Origin: Bacteroidales bacterium
GTDB taxonomy: Bacteria; Bacteroidota; Bacteroidia; Bacteroidales; UBA932
NCBI GenBank assembly: GCA_017959005.1
Contig: JAGDBO010000019.1
Span: forward strand, 62,001 to 126,000
Direction: 5' to 3'
DNA length: 64,000 bases
Position numbers and translations under genes: made by a program. Of this stretch, positions 1-8,221 are shown piece after piece. The notes below the pieces were generated by a model. That model worked only from the letters and a program-made list of their open reading frames with translations, ran no database searches and was not told the DNA's origin. How positions within the stretch are numbered: position 1 is the first letter of the stretch; every line of letters begins with the position of its first letter.

Positions 1-1451
1 TCAATTTGCTGGCGAAATCTTGGAATTACAGAACCGTTGGAGCCCAGCACGTTACCAAATCTTGTAGTCACAAACTTGGTTCTTCCCTTAATCTGTCCCT
101 TCTCAACTGCAAGACCCAAAGACTGAACGTAAATCTCAGCCAGACGTTTAGAACAACCCATTATGTTTGTAGGGTTAACGGCCTTATCCGTAGAGATCAT
201 AACCATCTTCTCAACGTCATACTCAAGGCACTTGTCTGCAACGTTACGGCTTCCTCTTACATTCACCAGAACAGCCTCGCAAGGATTCTCCTCCATAAGC
301 GGAACGTGCTTATATGCAGCGGCGTGGAATACAACCTGAGGTCTGAACTTACGGAATGCGTAATCCAAACGCTCAATCTGACGCACGTCACCAATTACCG
401 GGACAAAGTATAAATCTTTAAACTTGTCTTCCAGTTCCAGACGGAGATTGTGCATAGGAGTCTCTCCGTTGTCAAAGAGAACAATCTGCTTTGGTGAGAA
501 GTTGGTCAACTGTCTTACAATCTCAGAACCAATGGAGCCGGCAGCTCCGGTAACCATAACAACCTTACCGGAGAAATATGATTTAATCTCATCCAATGAG
601 ATCTGAATCTCCTCTCTTCCCAGTAAATCCTCAACCTTCACGTCACGAGGACGGATAATTGACTTACCCTCTTCAACCTCGTCCACGTTAGGAAGTATCA
701 GAGTCTTAATTTTATTATTAAGGCAGAACTCTATAACTCCGTCACTCTCCCTCTGAGCGTCAACATCCTTAGCAAAGAGAACACCGTCTATGTCGTTACT
801 TTTTACAATTTTGGAGAGAGTGGCATCATCTTCAAAATTAAATACGGGACGCTGGTCCAAAAGCATTTTGGCCTTTCTGTCTGAACGCTCCAGAAAACCT
901 GTCACATAGTAGTGGGTAGAGGTCTGAAGACGTTTTAGGGTAGCCACGCTCTTGTTGGTGGTTCCATAGACCAAAATTTTCATCTTCTTCAGCCGCTGCT
1001 TATCTGCACTTTCATACCTGTTTGTGTAGATGTTATATCCCAGAATCATGAAGATTCTGACTCCCACAAGAAAGAAGAATGTTACCACAACATCAAACAC
1101 CACCTGCAACAGTATCCAGTTTATGAAACCGAATAGTATGAGCAGAATAATGAAAATGATAATACCCTTTAATAGTGAGACATAACCATACTGTAGCACA
1201 TCCTTGTAGCCAAAGTGACGGATGATGATTTTATAGGTCTTGAATATGAAGAAAAGAATAATGGAGGCACCTACAGATGAGGCAAAAAGAGATAATGTCA
1301 GATATGGGGTCTCAAACAAAGATTTTTGGATTAGGCTGATCTCAAAACCCACCGCCATAGTAGCAAAAGTGGAGAGCACCAAATCCATTATGAAGACTAG
1401 CTCTTCCCTTACAAAGGAATCCCTAAATCTTTTTAGCCAATTACCTGCCAT
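1..1451 (-). CDS. Nucleoside-diphosphate-sugar dehydratase/epimerase, FlaA1/CapD/WbpM type (partial, 3' end outside window)
   Basis: The frame is open from an ATG at 1449-1451 to the left edge, so 483 residues are visible and the C-terminus is missing. The first ~150 residues contain four hydrophobic segments, as in membrane-anchored WbpM-type proteins. A small nucleotide-binding region follows, then an extended SDR domain with the glycine motif VTGAAGSIGSE, a downstream DVRQIERLD stretch, HAAAYKHVPLME and, near the edge, RFGNVLGSNGSV. This family makes 4-keto-6-deoxy or epimerised UDP-sugars for surface polysaccharide at the inner membrane. The gene has its own promoter just upstream, so it can be expressed apart from the permease and mutase genes before it on the same strand. 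The family call is firm; the exact sugar product is not. Confidence 0.9.
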   Translation of the reverse strand, partial: MAGNWLKRFRDSFVREELVFIMDLVLSTFATMAVGFEISLIQKSLFETPYLTLSLFASSVGASIILFFIFKTYKIIIRHFGYKDVLQYGYVSLLKGIIIFIILLILFGFINWILLQVVFDVVVTFFFLVGVRIFMILGYNIYTNRYESADKQRLKKMKILVYGTTNKSVATLKRLQTSTHYYVTGFLERSDRKAKMLLDQRPVFNFEDDATLSKIVKSNDIDGVLFAKDVDAQRESDGVIEFCLNNKIKTLILPNVDEVEEGKSIIRPRDVKVEDLLGREEIQISLDEIKSYFSGKVVMVTGAAGSIGSEIVRQLTNFSPKQIVLFDNGETPMHNLRLELEDKFKDLYFVPVIGDVRQIERLDYAFRKFRPQVVFHAAAYKHVPLMEENPCEAVLVNVRGSRNVADKCLEYDVEKMVMISTDKAVNPTNIMGCSKRLAEIYVQSLGLAVEKGQIKGRTKFVTTRFGNVLGSNGSVIPRFRQQI

Positions 1452-1480
1452 AAGTTAACTTTTGGTCTGTTTAAATCACC

Positions 1481-1511
1481 CAAATTTAATTAAAATCTTG
1501 TAGTTATCAAA
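1481..1511 (-). promoter_or_regulatory. Bacteroidota-type promoter for the dehydratase/epimerase gene
   Basis: On the minus strand TTTG (1508-1511) is followed by a 19-base spacer and TAAATTTG (1481-1488). Both boxes match the -33/-7 consensus of the primary sigma factor in this phylum. The start codon lies about 30 bases downstream. Confidence 0.7.
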
Positions 1512-1521
1512 TTTTTAACTC

Positions 1522-2715
1522 CTAAATGGTTTTGTTGCGGATAATTGGTTTAGCCCAGAATCCTATAAAAATCATATAGAGTATAAAGATGAATACAAGG
1601 CACATTCCCACTCTCAAAGAGCCGACGGCATCCGCAAGAAGGCTCACCAATAGAGGGCCGATTGCTCCTCCAACTATCGCGGAGCAAAGGATTCCCGCAA
1701 AAGAGCCGTGATGCTTGCTAACTGAGTTGAGCGCAAGTGAGAAGATGATTGAGTACATAAGGGAGATGGCGAATCCCACTGCCGGCAGAGCAAGTTTTGC
1801 AACCGCCGCAGGGCCAAAGAGTCCAACCGCCAAAAGGGCCACTGAGAGATAACCGCTCCATTTGAGCAGAATGTTGGAATCTATCAGTTTCAAAAGTACC
1901 AAACCAACTACGCAGCCAATGAGCATTGAGCCCCAGAACCAAGCCACCGCACTCGCTCCAACCGTGTGAGGATCAAGGCCGTGGTACTTCTCCAGGAAGG
2001 TACTCAGGTAAACTGAAACGCCCTGCTCCGTACTTACGTAGCAGAAAATTCCCAGAGCAAAAAGCCACACCACCTTCTCTTTAAATAGCTCAAAATAAGA
2101 GGATTTGCTGCCGCTCTTCTCATCATCCTTAAGTTCAATCTTAGGGAACCTGCAGAAGAGAACCAGAATTAGCATAGCCACCAGTATGATGGCAAAGAGG
2201 AAGTAGAGAGATACCCACGGAAGGTTGTCCGGAGCAATGCTCATAGGATTTGCCACATAGTAGGAGTAAACCAAAGGACTCACGAATGAGGCGCAAGAGA
2301 ATACCAGCTGCCCCAACTCCGCCACAAAAGCGTAGTTCTCCTCACCGCCCACCGTTCTCTGCAGAGGATTCATAACTGTCTGAAGCATAGCCATTCCGAG
2401 CCCTATGATAAAGCAGGAGGTAAGTAAAACCGGATAGGTTGGAACAAAGGCAAAGAGCAGAGAGCCAACCAGCGGCATCACAAAACCAATAAAGAGCACA
2501 ACCTTCTCCCCCCACTTTTCTATCATGATTCCCGCAGGGATGCTCATGACGGCGTAGGCAACAAAGAAGGAGGTAGGAATAAAGCCCGCAAGGGCCAGTT
2601 TGCTGAGATTGAAGTTATCTATGATATCCGGAATAAGCGGCCCCAATATATTGGTTATAAAGGAGATAACAAACCAGAATATCATAATGACGGCAATGAG
2701 CCCAAATCTCTTCAT
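1522..2715 (-). CDS. MFS sugar permease (FucP/glucose-galactose permease-like)
   Basis: 397 residues with about twelve hydrophobic segments and a central charged loop (around 190-205), the usual plan of a major facilitator carrier. The N-half signatures (GPLIPDIIDNF, a loop with EKWGEK, and GLGMAMLQTVMNPLQ) resemble the fucose/glucose/galactose:H+ symporter branch. It probably imports a hexose across the inner membrane. The gene starts 8 bases after the stop of a phosphoglucomutase gene on the same strand, so the two are almost certainly one transcript, and that context supports a sugar substrate. The substrate itself cannot be read from the sequence. Confidence 0.8.
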   Translation of the reverse strand: MKRFGLIAVIMIFWFVISFITNILGPLIPDIIDNFNLSKLALAGFIPTSFFVAYAVMSIPAGIMIEKWGEKVVLFIGFVMPLVGSLLFAFVPTYPVLLTSCFIIGLGMAMLQTVMNPLQRTVGGEENYAFVAELGQLVFSCASFVSPLVYSYYVANPMSIAPDNLPWVSLYFLFAIILVAMLILVLFCRFPKIELKDDEKSGSKSSYFELFKEKVVWLFALGIFCYVSTEQGVSVYLSTFLEKYHGLDPHTVGASAVAWFWGSMLIGCVVGLVLLKLIDSNILLKWSGYLSVALLAVGLFGPAAVAKLALPAVGFAISLMYSIIFSLALNSVSKHHGSFAGILCSAIVGGAIGPLLVSLLADAVGSLRVGMCLVFIFILYMIFIGFWAKPIIRNKTI

Positions 2716-2723
2716 ATCTATAA

Positions 2724-4427
2724 TTATTTAATCTCAAACTGTTTGTCCAACTGGGCGGCCTTAACGTTCACATCTTCACCCTCTTTGCACTTGAGGCCAA
2801 AGTAGAACTTAATCTTAGGCTCTGTGCCTGAAGGCCTTAGAGAGACAACCGTACCGTCTTCTGAGATATACTGGAGCACATTGCTCTTAGCAAGCTCTAC
2901 CTCAGGAGCATAGTAAGTGTTGTTCTGGAAATCCTTCACCTCTACTACCGGGCTGCCTGCCAGCTCTTTAGGAGGGTTCAGGCGGTAGTTCTCAACAATG
3001 CCGTCTATCTTCTTCTTTCCCTCAATGCCCGGGAAGGTGTAAGAACGCAGCCAATCTTTTCTCTCTCCGAACTCGCGATAGATCATCTGCAGCAATCCCC
3101 AGAGAGTCATACCGTTATCCTTGCACCAGGCGGCACATTCACATATCAATGAGCAGGTTATTGGGGAGTCCTTGTCTCTTACGTACTCACCTGCAGCAAA
3201 ACCGAAGCTCTCCTCACCGCCGCAAATGAAAATCCCCTTCCCCTCATTTACTCTGATAACCTCCGCGATATTTTTGAAGCCGGTAAGAACGTTGTACCAC
3301 TTAACACCGAACCTCTCTGCAATATCACTGATAAGTGAGGTAGTCACTATTGTTTTTACGATGTAAGGGAATCTATCTGATTTCTGAATTTTGCCTGTAG
3401 CAGTCCATCTTCTTAACATATAGTAAGTTAGGATGGAGTTCATCTGGTTTCCGTTAAGCAGAACCATCTCTTTCTTATCATTTCTGATACCCATTCCACA
3501 GCGGTCCGCATCCGGGTCTGAAGCAATAACTAGATCTGCATTAACCTTGTCTGCCAACTCCAGAGCCATCTTCATTGCAGTTGGCTCCTCCGGGTTAGGA
3601 GACTGAACGGTTGGGAAATCTCCGCTTTTAACGCACTGCTCCTCAACAAGATGCACGTTTGTAAAGCCCATCTCCCTGAGGGCTCTTGGGATAAGTGTTA
3701 CGCCGCAACCGTGAAGCGGAGTGTAAACTATTCCAATGTCCGGATTTCTCTTAACACACTCCTCAGAGACGTGAAGAGTGGTGAGGTCTTTGAGGTAATC
3801 GTTATCCAACTCCTCGCCTACCATCTCTATAACTCCCTTGCAACCAGCCTCTTTCTCCCACTTAACCTGAGAGATGTCCGTAATCTTGTTAACCTCTGCT
3901 ATGATGTTTTTGTCATGAGGGGCTATAACCTGAGCTCCGTCCTCCCAATAAGCCTTATAGCCATTGTAGGCCTTAGGGTTGTGAGAGGCAGTTACCATAA
4001 CGCCGCCCTGGCATCCAAAGTGGCGGATGGCGTAACTGAGTTCCGGAGTAGGTCTCAGTTCCTTTGTAAGATAAACATAGAAACCGTTGGCTTCAAAGAT
4101 TTTAGCTACTATCTGAGAGAACTCCGCAGAGTGATTGCGGCAGTCATAAGAGATTGCCACCTTAATTTGAGGAAGGTCTTTGAAGCAGATTTTCAGATAG
4201 TTGGCAAAACCCTGTGTTGCCATTCCTACCGTGTATTTGTTCATACGGTTGGTACCCGCACCCATAATTCCTCTGAGACCTCCGGTACCGAACTCCAAAG
4301 TCTTATAGAAAGATTCCTCCAACTCCTTAGGATCTCCGTTTAGAAGAGCTCTAACCTCGTTTTTGGTTTGCTCATCATAACCATCTCCAAGCCAACGCTT
4401 TGCGGAGTCAATAATTCTTGAATCCAT
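2724..4427 (-). CDS. Phospho-sugar mutase (alpha-phosphoglucomutase/phosphomannomutase family)
   Basis: 567 residues, full length for the family. All four catalytic signatures are present: TASHNP at 146-151 with the phosphoserine at 148, the metal-binding DPDADR at 304-309, the sugar-binding GGEESFGF at 403-410 and the C-terminal phosphate-binding RPSGTEPK. The enzyme interconverts hexose 1-phosphate and 6-phosphate, linking nucleotide-sugar supply to glycolysis. It is the first gene of a two-gene unit with the hexose-type permease. Its promoter region is interleaved with that of the divergent purF-like gene. Whether glucose or mannose phosphate is preferred cannot be decided; length and motifs favour phosphoglucomutase. 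Confidence 0.92.
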   Translation of the reverse strand: MDSRIIDSAKRWLGDGYDEQTKNEVRALLNGDPKELEESFYKTLEFGTGGLRGIMGAGTNRMNKYTVGMATQGFANYLKICFKDLPQIKVAISYDCRNHSAEFSQIVAKIFEANGFYVYLTKELRPTPELSYAIRHFGCQGGVMVTASHNPKAYNGYKAYWEDGAQVIAPHDKNIIAEVNKITDISQVKWEKEAGCKGVIEMVGEELDNDYLKDLTTLHVSEECVKRNPDIGIVYTPLHGCGVTLIPRALREMGFTNVHLVEEQCVKSGDFPTVQSPNPEEPTAMKMALELADKVNADLVIASDPDADRCGMGIRNDKKEMVLLNGNQMNSILTYYMLRRWTATGKIQKSDRFPYIVKTIVTTSLISDIAERFGVKWYNVLTGFKNIAEVIRVNEGKGIFICGGEESFGFAAGEYVRDKDSPITCSLICECAAWCKDNGMTLWGLLQMIYREFGERKDWLRSYTFPGIEGKKKIDGIVENYRLNPPKELAGSPVVEVKDFQNNTYYAPEVELAKSNVLQYISEDGTVVSLRPSGTEPKIKFYFGLKCKEGEDVNVKAAQLDKQFEIK

Positions 4428-4470
4428 AAATGTTTATATTTTTGTTATTATCTGATTTCTTTTATATCCT

Positions 4471-4478
4471 CAAATTTA
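4471..4478 (-). promoter_or_regulatory. -7 box of the phosphoglucomutase promoter
   Basis: TAAATTTG on the minus strand matches the -7 consensus, about 44 bases before the start codon. A recognisable -33 element (CTTG) is 22 bases further upstream, slightly long. The box lies inside the region the divergent purF-like promoter must use. Confidence 0.55.
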
Positions 4479-4489
4479 CGAAAAAAAGG

Positions 4490-4497
4490 TACATTTG
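4490..4497 (+). promoter_or_regulatory. -7 box of the purF-like promoter
   Basis: TACATTTG matches the -7 consensus. The upstream -33 region is poor. A transcript starting about 7 bases downstream would begin at roughly 4504, which excludes the upstream in-frame ATG at 4430 and supports translation from 4517. Confidence 0.55.
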
Positions 4498-4516
4498 CCC
4501 AAGATTTTTATCATAT

Positions 4517-6448
4517 ATGAGCGATCAGATAAAACACGAATGCGGCGTTGTTCTTATACGCCTTCTTAAACCACTGGAATACTACAAGGAGAAGTACGGC
4601 ACCTATATGTGGGGGCTCAACAAGCTCTATCTGATGATGGAGAAGCAGCACAACCGCGGTCAGGAGGGAGCCGGACTGGCCTGCGTAAAGATAGATTCCA
4701 AGCCGGGCAACGAGTACATCTTCCGTCAGAGAGCATTGGGCAATACCGCTATCGCCGAGTGCTTTGCAAATGTCAACAAGGAGATTGAAGAGGCAAGAAA
4801 GGGAGCGCTCTATGATAAAGATCTTCCTTATGTAGGAGAGGTTTACATTGGTCACCTGCGTTACTCCACCACCGGCCGCAGCGGCATGAGTTACGTTCAT
4901 CCGTTCCTTAGAAGAAACAACTGGAGAAACAGAAACCTCTGTCTTGCAGGCAATTTCAACATCACAAACGAGAGCGAACTCTTCAACCTTATGGTCTCCG
5001 GCCAGGGTCAGCATCCAAGAAGTGATGCAGATACTTTCCTCATTCTGGAGCAGATGGGAGCGCTGTTGGACGAGAACCACTCCGCACTCTACCGCAAATA
5101 CAAGAAACTGGGACTGAAGGGAGAGGCCTTAAACGCTAAGATTGAGGAGAATATAGACGTTGAGGGTGTTATAAGCGAGGCCTCAAAAGAGTGGGACGGC
5201 GGCTTCTGTATTGTGGGCTCCACCGGCAGCGGAGAGAGCTTTGTATTCAGAGACCGTTGGGGAATCCGCCCTTGCTTCTACTACATAGATAAGGAGGTTG
5301 TGGTTGCGGCATCAGAAAGAGCTGCTATTCAGACCTGTATGAACGTCAAGTTTGACAAGGTTCAGATACTCCAGCCGGGTGAGGCCATCACAATTCACAG
5401 AGACGGAAGGTACAACATCAGCTGCCTTGTAAAGCCGGCCAATCCTCGCCCTTGCTCGTTTGAGAGAATCTACTTCTCCAGAGGTAGTGACGCAGAGATT
5501 TACAATGAGAGAAAGATGCTGGGTAAACTCCTTATCCCTCAAATACTTAAGAATCATCCGAACTTGGATGACACGGTATTCTCATTCATTCCTAATACCG
5601 CGGAGGTGGCCTTCTTTGGAATGCTTGAGGGGCTTAACGAGTATCTCAATGATCTTAAATTCCAGAAGATTATAAAGGTTCCAACCTCCACAAAAGAGGA
5701 AGACCGCAAGACCATACGTGAGATTCTATCCCATAAGATACGCAGTGAGAAGCTGGCTATCAAGGATATAAAGATGAGAACCTTCATTGCTGAGGGCAGC
5801 ACCAGAAACGATATGGCAGCCCACGTTTATGACATTACATACAACAGCATAACTCCAAAGAAGGATTCAATTGCCGTCATAGATGACAGTATTGTTAGAG
5901 GTACAACCCTCAAACAGAGTATCATAAAGATTCTGAGCCGTTTGGAGCCAAAGGAGATTGTCATCATATCCTCCTCACCACAAATACGTTACCCGGACTG
6001 CTACGGTATAGATATGAGCCGTATGGGGGAATTCATTGCCTTCAACGCCGCAGTATCTCTCTTAAAGGAGAGAGGAATGGAGAAAGTTCTGGCGGATGTC
6101 TACAAAAAGTGCAAGAAGGCGGAGAGTATGCCGTTGGAGGAGTTTACAAGCACCTCCCCGAGCAAGAAAAAGCCAACCATTGAGAACTATGTAAAAGAGA
6201 TTTACGCTCCTTTTACAGAGGATGAGATTTCTAAGAAAATTGCTGAGTTAGTTACCCCTGAGGGGATTTCTTCAAAGGTCAAAGTCATTTTCCAAAGCAT
6301 AGAGAATCTCCACAAAGCCTGCCCTAACAACAAGGGAGATTGGTACTTTAGCGGAGACTACCCTACTCCGGGCGGAACTCGCACAGCCATAAGGGCATAC
6401 ATCAATTATTACGAGGGGAATCCTTATAAGAGAGGCTACAGCCGCTAA
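4517..6448 (+). CDS. Amidophosphoribosyltransferase-like protein, long form
   Basis: 643 residues from the ATG at 4517; an in-frame ATG at 4430 is upstream of the likely transcription start. The N-terminal Ntn amidotransferase domain has a short leader before the likely nucleophile Cys9 (HECGVV), then NRGQEGAG, HLRYSTTG and GNFNITNES. The C-terminal half has the PRPP-binding motif VIDDSIVRGTTLK. These are PurF hallmarks: glutamine plus PRPP gives phosphoribosylamine, the first committed purine step. Ordinary PurF has roughly 460-510 residues; this one carries extra sequence between the domains and a C-terminal extension. Similar long paralogues occur in Bacteroidales, where a canonical PurF is usually also present, so activity on the standard substrates is an inference. 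Confidence 0.82.
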   Translation: MSDQIKHECGVVLIRLLKPLEYYKEKYGTYMWGLNKLYLMMEKQHNRGQEGAGLACVKIDSKPGNEYIFRQRALGNTAIAECFANVNKEIEEARKGALYDKDLPYVGEVYIGHLRYSTTGRSGMSYVHPFLRRNNWRNRNLCLAGNFNITNESELFNLMVSGQGQHPRSDADTFLILEQMGALLDENHSALYRKYKKLGLKGEALNAKIEENIDVEGVISEASKEWDGGFCIVGSTGSGESFVFRDRWGIRPCFYYIDKEVVVAASERAAIQTCMNVKFDKVQILQPGEAITIHRDGRYNISCLVKPANPRPCSFERIYFSRGSDAEIYNERKMLGKLLIPQILKNHPNLDDTVFSFIPNTAEVAFFGMLEGLNEYLNDLKFQKIIKVPTSTKEEDRKTIREILSHKIRSEKLAIKDIKMRTFIAEGSTRNDMAAHVYDITYNSITPKKDSIAVIDDSIVRGTTLKQSIIKILSRLEPKEIVIISSSPQIRYPDCYGIDMSRMGEFIAFNAAVSLLKERGMEKVLADVYKKCKKAESMPLEEFTSTSPSKKKPTIENYVKEIYAPFTEDEISKKIAELVTPEGISSKVKVIFQSIENLHKACPNNKGDWYFSGDYPTPGGTRTAIRAYINYYEGNPYKRGYSR

Positions 6449-6479
6449 TTTGTTTATTGGATTATTTTAGTTAGTTTTG
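6449..6479 (+). promoter_or_regulatory. Promoter of the RRM gene
   Basis: TTTG (6449-6452), a 19-base spacer and TAGTTTTG (6472-6479) match the Bacteroidota consensus. The box begins right after the stop codon of the upstream gene, so the RRM gene is transcribed independently. The leader is about 20 bases. Confidence 0.65.
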
Positions 6480-6507
6480 CAGTGCGAACTAATTATTATA
6501 ACATTCT

Positions 6508-6819
6508 ATGAACATTTTTGTTTCCAGTCTGAACTTCAAGACCAGGAAGGAGGACCTTGAAAAGCTATTTGCACCTTACGGTGAAGTATTAACCAGCAGA
6601 ATTATAACAGACAAAATGAGACATCGTTCAAAAGGCTACGGTTTTGTAGAGATGAATGATGAGGCGGGACAGAAAGCCATTGAAGCCCTCAACGGAACAG
6701 AGTTTATGGGAAGAACAATCAATGTAGCTCTCTCCACCTCATCATCAAAGAAAACTCATCCGTCAAAAGAAACTTCAGATTTTCCGCCACTTAAGTCTCC
6801 TACATTTGAGGAGCTATAA
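6508..6819 (+). CDS. Small RNA-binding protein with one RRM domain
   Basis: 103 residues. One RNA recognition motif fills residues 1-75, with RNP-2 (IFVSSL) at 3-8 and RNP-1 (KGYGFVEM) at about 43-50. The tail is a Ser/Lys/Pro-rich region of about 25 residues that looks disordered. Small RRM proteins of this shape are common in Bacteroidota, which lack Hfq, and are thought to act in RNA binding and post-transcriptional control. The gene stands alone, with its own promoter and a strong terminator. Confidence 0.9.
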   Translation: MNIFVSSLNFKTRKEDLEKLFAPYGEVLTSRIITDKMRHRSKGYGFVEMNDEAGQKAIEALNGTEFMGRTINVALSTSSSKKTHPSKETSDFPPLKSPTFEEL

Positions 6820-6840
6820 TCTCTAAAGGTGAAACAGAAA

Positions 6841-6871
6841 AGGGATGGCCAAACGGTCATCCCTTCTTTTT
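6841..6871 (+). terminator. Intrinsic terminator after the RRM gene
   Basis: A 10-bp stem (6841-6850 with 6855-6864, one G-T pair) closes an AAAC loop and is followed by TCTTTTT. An A-rich run on the other side suggests it may also stop transcripts of the convergent gyrA-TPR unit. Confidence 0.85.
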
Positions 6872-6889
6872 CAGTCACGTTCAGTAACG

Positions 6890-8200
6890 TTATTCTTTTG
6901 TTGAGTGCTCCTCAACAAAAGTGTTGTACTTCTCGTAGTTAGCCTGATTCTCAGCGCTCTCCTCACGGAAACGGAAGAAGATCTGCTTCAGATACTGAGC
7001 GCAAGCAGTCTTAATCTCTGCATCCTCAGCAATATTGAAAGCTCTCTCAAATGGCTCAATAGCCTTCTTAAGACAGTCATTCATCTGATTCTGAAGCTCG
7101 TCATACTTCTTGTCATCCAACTCAGCGTTAGCCTTGTCCTGGAGGTCAAGAGCCATCTGATAGTAGAGGTCACCCTCGTTGAAAGGAGCGTAAACGTAGT
7201 TAGGATTGAGCTCTGCAGACTTACGATAGAGAGCAATAGCCTTTTCGTAATCCTTCATGTTCTTATAAAGGTTACCCTCTGCATAGAAGAGTGAAGCGTT
7301 TGTAGGCTCGTTCTCCTGTGCCTTGTGAATAACGGTGATAATCTTGTTAGGATCATCGTTGGTCTCAAGGTAAGTGTTGATGAGTGATACCAGAATACCC
7401 TGGTTTGTAGGGAATTTCTCAAAGCCCTCGTTAAGGAGTTCCTTGCACTTTACGGTGTCACCCTCAGCCTTGTAACTATCTGCCAGGTAAGCATATACAT
7501 CACCATCGAGGATGTCAAGTTTGCGGCATCTCTCAAAAATCTCAATGGCCTTCTTGCTCTCCTTTGCCAATACTGCAGCAAAACCTGCATAGATAAGAGC
7601 GTCCCTATCCATCTCGTTTACCATAGGGTGCTGTTTGCAGTTGAAAGATTTCTCAAATGCAGCGCAAGCATCTTTGTAATCTCCAAGAGCATAAGCACTC
7701 ATAGCACTCTGCCAATATCTCTGAGCAGCAGCGTTGATGAGAGGTTTCATATCCTTCTCAAGTGCGCCCTTATCAATTGCAGTGTTGTAACACTCCATTG
7801 CCCTGTCCAGAAGATCCTCTCCCGGAACCAGTGGTTTGGTAAGTTTGAAACCTACAACGGTGTTCTGAGGTCCGTAGTAAACGTTCTTGTCCAAGTATTT
7901 GTCTACGTTAAACTGCTTTCCGTTAAGCTCTTCCTGCTCGCTGCTAAGAACAACCTGTCCCTTCATAAGCATACGAGACTGATCATGAGTGTTACCAAGG
8001 AAGATTCCAAAAATGGAACCGTCAAAACCTTCTGAGTAAGCGTTTCCCAGCTTGATATAAGAAGCGGCATCACCCTTCTTTTCTACAGCTGCCTTTGCCT
8101 TCTCAATCTCTTTGAGAGCCTTTTGAGCTTCTTTTGACTGTGCATTTATCTGTGGAATAGAGATAAGCACAACAGCTAAAGCGATAAATAATCTTTTCAT
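6890..8200 (-). CDS. Exported tetratricopeptide repeat protein
   Basis: 436 residues. Residues 1-20 are a signal peptide (hydrophobic core ending in NAQ), so the protein is periplasmic or envelope-associated. Repeated 34-residue TPR-like helices run through the rest, clearest around residues 155-350 (for example EGNLYKNMKDYEKAIALYRKS and YAPFNEGDLYYQMAL). It starts 21 bases after the gyrA stop on the same strand and is probably co-transcribed. TPR proteins scaffold protein complexes, but no partner or function can be named here. Confidence 0.85.
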   Translation of the reverse strand: MKRLFIALAVVLISIPQINAQSKEAQKALKEIEKAKAAVEKKGDAASYIKLGNAYSEGFDGSIFGIFLGNTHDQSRMLMKGQVVLSSEQEELNGKQFNVDKYLDKNVYYGPQNTVVGFKLTKPLVPGEDLLDRAMECYNTAIDKGALEKDMKPLINAAAQRYWQSAMSAYALGDYKDACAAFEKSFNCKQHPMVNEMDRDALIYAGFAAVLAKESKKAIEIFERCRKLDILDGDVYAYLADSYKAEGDTVKCKELLNEGFEKFPTNQGILVSLINTYLETNDDPNKIITVIHKAQENEPTNASLFYAEGNLYKNMKDYEKAIALYRKSAELNPNYVYAPFNEGDLYYQMALDLQDKANAELDDKKYDELQNQMNDCLKKAIEPFERAFNIAEDAEIKTACAQYLKQIFFRFREESAENQANYEKYNTFVEEHSTKE

Positions 8201-8221
8201 AATGTATTTAATTTAGTTTGT

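Noticed and set aside
4430-4516. Upstream in-frame start for the purF-like gene giving a hydrophobic leader
   Set aside because: It precedes the -7 box and would move the nucleophile Cys far from the N-terminus.
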